DNA from: JAXLYE01 sp046351595 | GTDB lineage: Bacteria > Myxococcota_A > Polyangia > Palsa-1104 > JAEUJZ01 | Direction: 5' to 3' | NCBI GenBank assembly: GCA_046351595.1 | Contig: JAXLYE010000003.1 | Coordinates: forward strand, 124,001 to 188,000 | Length of the DNA: 64,000 bases | Shown: positions 60,681-64,000 of the stretch, one piece after another | Position numbering within the stretch: the stretch's first letter is position 1 | Layout of the letters: every line of letters begins with the position of its first letter | Notes under the pieces: generated by a model | Database searches by the model: none | Told to the model about the DNA's origin: nothing | Seen by the model: only the letters and a program-made list of their open reading frames with translations | Translations under genes and position numbers: made by a program

Positions 60681-61354
60681 GCGCCGAGCCGGGCCACGGC
60701 CTCCTGCCGCTCGTGCTGCTCGCGGGCACGCTGCTGCTCGCCTATGTGAAGATCAGCGTCGCGCTGGCGGTGCTGCGGCGCGGGCTCGGCGGCGACGTGC
60801 TGCCGCGGTCCCTCGGCGCGCTGCTGGCGCTGCTGCTGTCGGGCCTGGCCATGGCGCCGCTGGCCGAGCGCTGCCACCGCGCGATGCAGGCCGTGCCCGC
60901 GGCCCCGACGGAAACCGTGCTCGCGGCCGGCGCCGCCCCGCTGGCCGACTACCTGCGCACCCGCACCCCGGCAGGCGAGCAGGCGGCAATGAAGGAACTG
61001 CGCCAGCGCCTGGCCGCACGCACGCCGCCCAGGCCCGCGGCCGCGCCGACGACAACGCCGACGACCGCGCCGACGACAGCAGCGCCGGATGCGGGCGGGC
61101 CCGCGGTCTTCTCCGAGCTGGCGGTGCTTGTGCCGGCGTTTGTCCTGGCCGAGCTGCGGGTCGCGTTCCAGCTCGGCTTCCTGCTGCTCTTGCCGTTCCT
61201 GCTGATCGACCTCTTGTGCGCCAGCCTGCTCTCGGGGCTGCTGCTGCCGGGCCTGTCGCCGCGCGCCGTGGCGCTGCCGTTCAAGCTGCTCGTGTTCGTG
61301 CTCGCCGACGGGTGGCGGCTGCTGGTGCGCGGGCTGCTGTGGGGCTACGCGTGA
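60677..61354 (+). CDS. fliP: FliP/SctR-like type III export gate protein
   Basis: 225 residues. FliP/SctR pentamers form the core of the type III export gate. The N-terminal YVKISVALAVLRRGLGG (about 23-39) and the C-terminal VPAFVLAELRVAFQLGFLLL with FLLIDLLCASLL and LPFKLLVFVLADGWRLLV are strong family matches. It lacks the signal peptide of many flagellar FliP proteins, and the periplasmic loop between helices is enriched in Ala, Thr and Pro (about 115-150). Stop overlaps the next gene's GTG start by 4 bases. Confidence 0.9.
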   Translation: MSAEPGHGLLPLVLLAGTLLLAYVKISVALAVLRRGLGGDVLPRSLGALLALLLSGLAMAPLAERCHRAMQAVPAAPTETVLAAGAAPLADYLRTRTPAGEQAAMKELRQRLAARTPPRPAAAPTTTPTTAPTTAAPDAGGPAVFSELAVLVPAFVLAELRVAFQLGFLLLLPFLLIDLLCASLLSGLLLPGLSPRAVALPFKLLVFVLADGWRLLVRGLLWGYA

Positions 61355-61620
61355 GCGCCGGGTCGCTCTCCGCGCTGCTCGGTCAGGCGCTGCTGCTGCT
61401 CGTCGCCGCGGTCGCGCCGCCGCTGCTCGTCGGGGCCGCGGCCGCGGCGCTGGTCGACTTCGTGCAAGGACGGCTCGGCGTGCGCGAGCCGACGCCGCCG
61501 GCGCTGGCGCGGCTCTTGTGCGGCGGCCTCGTGGCGGCGGCGCTGCTGCCGTGGCTCGGCGGCGAGGTCGTGCGCTTCTCGACGCGGCTGCTCGGCGCGC
61601 TGCCGCTGCTCACGCGGTGA
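61351..61620 (+). CDS. fliQ: FliQ/SctS-like type III export gate protein
   Basis: 89 residues from the GTG overlapping the fliP stop (GTGA). Two long hydrophobic helices (about 9-35 and 55-75) with an intervening polar loop are the FliQ/SctS layout. The family pattern VLLVAAVAPPLLVG-type first helix and the WLGGEVVRFSTRLL ending are visible. The loop is diverged: it reads GRLGVREPTPP where TQIQDQTL or similar is usual. The gene is identified mainly by length, topology and place between fliP and fliR. Confidence 0.82.
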   Translation: MSAGSLSALLGQALLLLVAAVAPPLLVGAAAAALVDFVQGRLGVREPTPPALARLLCGGLVAAALLPWLGGEVVRFSTRLLGALPLLTR

Positions 61621-61627
61621 CCGGGTG

Positions 61628-62386
61628 ATGGCGCCGGAGTCGCACCTTCTCGCCGGCTGGCTCGGGGCCGCGCTGCTCGTCCTTGCCCGGGTCGGGCCGG
61701 TGCTGCTGCTGGTGCCGTTCCTGTCGCTGCTCCCGCGGCTGCTGCTCGCGCTCGGAGCAACGGCGGTGCTGCTGCCGCTCGGCGTGGTCCGCGCCGACGC
61801 CGCGCTCGCCGAGCCGCTGCGCCTTCTGCCGCTGCTCGGGCGCGAGCTGCTCGTCGGTGCGGCGCTGGCGGCGGCGGCGGCGATGCCGTGGCTGGTGGCG
61901 CGCGGCGCCGGCGCCTGGCTCGACTCCGCGCAGACAGGGCGGCGGCACGGCCCGCTCGCGACGCTCTACCTGCTGCTCGCGCTGGCGCTGCTGTTTGGCC
62001 TGGGCGGCGCGCGCACGGCCACGCAGGCGCTGGCCCTTAGCTACGAGCTCTTCCCGGTCGCGCTGCCCGCCCCCGAGGTCCCGGCCCTGGCCCCGGCCGC
62101 GGCGGTGACCCGGCTCGGCCCGCTGTTCGCGCTGGCGCTGTGGCTCGGGCTGCCGGTGTTCCTCACGCAGCAGGCGGCCGAGCTCCTGCTCAGCCTCGGG
62201 CTGCGCATCGCCGCGCCGGGTTTCGGGGTGCCCGCCGAGCGCCCGCTGATCGCGCCGCTGCGCGCCGCCGCGGGGCCGCTGGCGCTGCTCGTGGGGGCTG
62301 GCGCCGCCGTGACGCTGATCACCCGGCTGCTCGCCGCGCAGCCGCAGCTCGTGCGACAAATGCTCGACACGCTTGCTGGCCGCTAG
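61628..62386 (+). CDS. fliR: FliR/SctT-like type III export gate protein
   Basis: 252 residues from the ATG at 61628 (GTG at 61625 also possible). Six or so hydrophobic helices, with LARVGPVLLLVPFLSLLPRLL near the start, GRELLVGAALAAAAAMPWLVARGAGAWLDSAQ in the middle, and LFALALWLGLPVFLTQQAAELLLSLG in the second half. These are FliR/SctT positions. It completes the O-P-Q-R order; flhB/sctU is not in the next gene. The stop codon lies in the left arm of a long inverted repeat. Confidence 0.85.
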   Translation: MAPESHLLAGWLGAALLVLARVGPVLLLVPFLSLLPRLLLALGATAVLLPLGVVRADAALAEPLRLLPLLGRELLVGAALAAAAAMPWLVARGAGAWLDSAQTGRRHGPLATLYLLLALALLFGLGGARTATQALALSYELFPVALPAPEVPALAPAAAVTRLGPLFALALWLGLPVFLTQQAAELLLSLGLRIAAPGFGVPAERPLIAPLRAAAGPLALLVGAGAAVTLITRLLAAQPQLVRQMLDTLAGR

Positions 62387-62512
62387 TTCCTCGATCCAGG
62401 AATACGGATTGATTGGGATTCGAGGAACTAGCCCTCGTTGGAGGGGGCACTTTCCCGTGCCCCCTCGCTGAGCAAAGCTCAGCGAGCCTCCCCCTCGCCG
62501 CGCGCTTCCCGC
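62383..62512. other. array of four perfect or near-perfect hairpins
   Basis: Four stem-loops are packed into 130 bases right after the fliR-like gene. First, CTAGTTCCTCGA and TCGAGGAACTAG, 12 exact pairs, 62383-62431, starting in the fliR stop codon. Second, GAGGGGGCAC and GTGCCCCCTC, 10 pairs with a 6-base loop, 62441-62466. Third, CTCGCTGAGC and GCTCAGCGAG, 10 pairs with AAA loop, 62464-62486, sharing CTC with the second. Fourth, a shorter CGCGC/GCGCG stem near 62500. None ends in a T-run. This is too elaborate for a simple terminator; a repeat element or structured RNA is more likely. Confidence 0.75.
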
Positions 62513-62582
62513 GCGAAATCAAGCCGAATCCCTGAGCGAGGTACTACCCGCTCTTGCGTTCGCGGCGTTTTCCGCCGAGGCT

Positions 62583-63275
62583 GTGAGCGTGCGTGGCTTC
62601 CTGCTCGGGTTCCTGCTCGCCGCGGCGCTGGCGGCGGCGGGTTATCAGTTCTATCTCCGCCAGCCGCCGCCGGATCCCTGCCGCGCCTGCAGCACCGGCA
62701 CGCGCTGCCTGGCCGAGCTCTGCGTCGCCGCCGCGACGCCGCCGCAGCCCGTGCCCAAGAAGCGCGGCCAGCGCCCGCGGCCCGCGGCCACCGCGACGTC
62801 GACCCCCTCGGCCGCAGGCACCGCACCGCCGGCCGAGCCAGGCACGCCCGGCGACACCCAGCCGAGCGAGCCGCCCGCGCCGCCGCCGCCGCCGCCGCCG
62901 ACCCTGCGCCCCGAGGACCGCCGCACCGTCGCCGTCGGCGACAAGCTGACCGGCACCGAGGTCATCAACCTCGCCGACAGCCGCGGCGGCGACCACGAGC
63001 TCACCCAGGAAGAGATCGACGCCGTGTTCCGGGCGCGCCAGAAGGCCATCATCGACTGCATCGACGACGCGCGCGGCGAGGCGCAGCTCGGCGGCCAGCT
63101 CGCGGTCGCCTTCCGCATCCAGCGCACCGGCAAGGTCAGCGGCGTGCGCGTCGAGGCGCCGGCCTACCTCATCGACCACGGCCTGCTCGCGTGCGTGCGC
63201 GGCGTCGTCCAGCCGCTGACCTTCCCGCTGTCGAGCAAGGCGCAGATCGTCACCTACCCCTTCACGCTGAATTAG
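62583..63275 (+). CDS. AgmX/PglI C-terminal domain protein
   Basis: 230 residues from the GTG at 62583. A hydrophobic N-terminal segment (about 5-20) is followed by a short Cys motif (DPCRACSTGTRCLAELC) that may be disulfide-bonded in the periplasm, then a Pro/Ala-rich linker (about 55-110) ending in a run of Pro. The C-terminal domain (about 115-230) matches the AgmX/PglI type: ELTQEEIDAVFRARQKAIIDCIDDAR, then LAVAFRIQRTGKVSGVRVEAP and ACVRGVVQPLTFPL. This fold resembles TonB C-terminal domains and is frequent in myxobacterial motility and envelope loci. It is convergent with the P450 gene. Confidence 0.85.
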   Translation: MSVRGFLLGFLLAAALAAAGYQFYLRQPPPDPCRACSTGTRCLAELCVAAATPPQPVPKKRGQRPRPAATATSTPSAAGTAPPAEPGTPGDTQPSEPPAPPPPPPPTLRPEDRRTVAVGDKLTGTEVINLADSRGGDHELTQEEIDAVFRARQKAIIDCIDDARGEAQLGGQLAVAFRIQRTGKVSGVRVEAPAYLIDHGLLACVRGVVQPLTFPLSSKAQIVTYPFTLN

Positions 63276-63297
63276 GGCGTATCGGCCGCCGCGCGCG

Positions 63298-64000
63298 TCA
63301 GCTCCGGAACCGGATCCGGCAGCGCAGCCCATCGGCCGGGCGCAGCGTGATCAGCGGCTCCAGCCGCAGCGCGTCCGGCTCCAGCGCCGTGATCTCGACG
63401 GAGCGCAGCAGCGTCGGCAGGATCAGCTGCAGCTCCATCATCGCGAAGCCCAGGCCGATGCACTGGCGCGGGCCCGCCGCGAACGGGAAGTAGGCGCCCG
63501 CCGGCCGCGCCGCGCTCTCCTTCTTGGCGAACCGCTCGGGCACAAAGCGCAGCGGCTCGGGGAAGAAGCGCGGATCGCGCTGGGTCAGCATCGGCGCCAA
63601 CAGCACGTGCGTCCCGGCCGCGACGGCGTGGCCGCCGATCCGATCCTCGGCGAGGGCGCGGCGCCCGATGGCCCACGCCGGCGGGTACAGGCGCAGCGTC
63701 TCCTCGATGACCTGCTTGTTGTACGCGAGCGCCGGCAGATCCTCCAGGCCCGGTATGCGATCGCCCAGCACGCGGGCGGACTCGCGCAACAGCGCCGCGG
63801 CCGCGGCCGGGTTCTCGGTCAGCAACAGGAACCCGAACGTCAGCGCGTTGGCGGTCGTCTCGTGCCCGGCCAGAAGCAGCGTCATCACCTCGTCGCGCAG
63901 CTCCTGCACCGACAGCGCCACGACGCCGGGCTCCGCGCCGTTTTCTGCTGCGGGCGCGGCGTCGGGGTGCAGGTGCGCGGCGAGCAGCATCCCGAGCAGG
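63298..64000 (-). CDS. cytochrome P450, C-terminal part (cut by window end)
   Basis: About 234 residues are visible; the frame continues past base 64000, so the N-terminal half is missing from the window. The I-helix oxygen-binding motif AGHETTAN, the K-helix ExxR in EETLRLYP, the PERF loop (FVPERFA) and the heme-binding FAAGPRQCIGLGFAMME with its Cys ligand are all present. The family of substrates cannot be set from this part. The first ATG seen (63990) is probably internal: the codons before it (LLG) continue the usual LLxMLLAA pattern before the I helix. Confidence 0.95.
   Translation of the reverse strand, partial: LLGMLLAAHLHPDAAPAAENGAEPGVVALSVQELRDEVMTLLLAGHETTANALTFGFLLLTENPAAAAALLRESARVLGDRIPGLEDLPALAYNKQVIEETLRLYPPAWAIGRRALAEDRIGGHAVAAGTHVLLAPMLTQRDPRFFPEPLRFVPERFAKKESAARPAGAYFPFAAGPRQCIGLGFAMMELQLILPTLLRSVEITALEPDALRLEPLITLRPADGLRCRIRFRS

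Overview
The window is about 64 kb of very GC-rich DNA with strong third-position G/C codon bias, densely packed genes and many long open shadow frames. The gene content points to a member of the Myxococcota or a close deltaproteobacterial relative: a type VI secretion (T6SS) cluster, exported proteins with PEGA and TPR domains, a MopE-like metal-binding lipoprotein, an AgmX-type exported protein, a geosmin-synthase-like terpene cyclase and many lipoproteins. The lineage is inferred from gene content only; there is no rRNA or tRNA gene in the window.

Region 1 (27-25392) is a T6SS locus, all on the + strand. It runs from a TPR protein and a receptor-type lipoprotein through TssM, TssA, TssB, TssC, two Hcp paralogues, TssE, TssF, TssG and VgrG. 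These are followed by a YwqK/MORN-like protein, a PAAR-like tip protein, a Pro-rich coiled-coil protein, a large Cys/Asp-rich MopE-like lipoprotein, a PEGA protein and an unrecognised 720-residue protein behind an AT-rich leader. TssJ, TssK, TssL and ClpV are not in the window and may lie upstream of base 1. An MscS-type channel with a four-EF-hand tail (25723-27939) closes this side.

Region 2 (28197-34772), on the - strand, is the most striking locus. It is a four-gene cluster with a two-domain geosmin-synthase-like terpene cyclase, two Family 2B encapsulin shell proteins carrying cNMP-binding-like domains, and a short-chain prenyl diphosphate synthase. The cyclase carries one LGTSAAR motif in its interdomain linker and three more in an exact 37-residue-period tail (one degenerate). 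The same motif pattern (LxT[SA]AAR) sits in the N-terminal arm of both shell proteins. I read this as a terpene-producing protein nanocompartment with multivalent cargo-loading tags. A LysR regulator lies 580 bp upstream in the same orientation.

Region 3 (36331-41720) holds accessory and housekeeping genes: a truncated molybdopterin oxidoreductase, a DUF1295 membrane protein, an ADP-ribosylglycohydrolase, a phospholipase C/acid-phosphatase-type lipoprotein, a small membrane protein, a DUF2914 protein and a CPXCG zinc ribbon. Region 4 (41816-50596) is one 2,926-residue gene with N-terminal beta-propeller-like repeats and a C-terminal P-loop ATPase with intact Walker A and B motifs.

Region 5 (50832-64000) has BolA, lipoproteins, a polytopic glycosyltransferase-like protein, SerC, a PAS histidine kinase, a papain-like lipoprotein, a DHH phosphoesterase, a compact fliOPQR-like export-gate operon followed by an array of perfect hairpins, an AgmX-like protein and the C-terminal part of a cytochrome P450 cut by the window edge. 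No CRISPR array, IS element, tRNA, rRNA or integrase was found.
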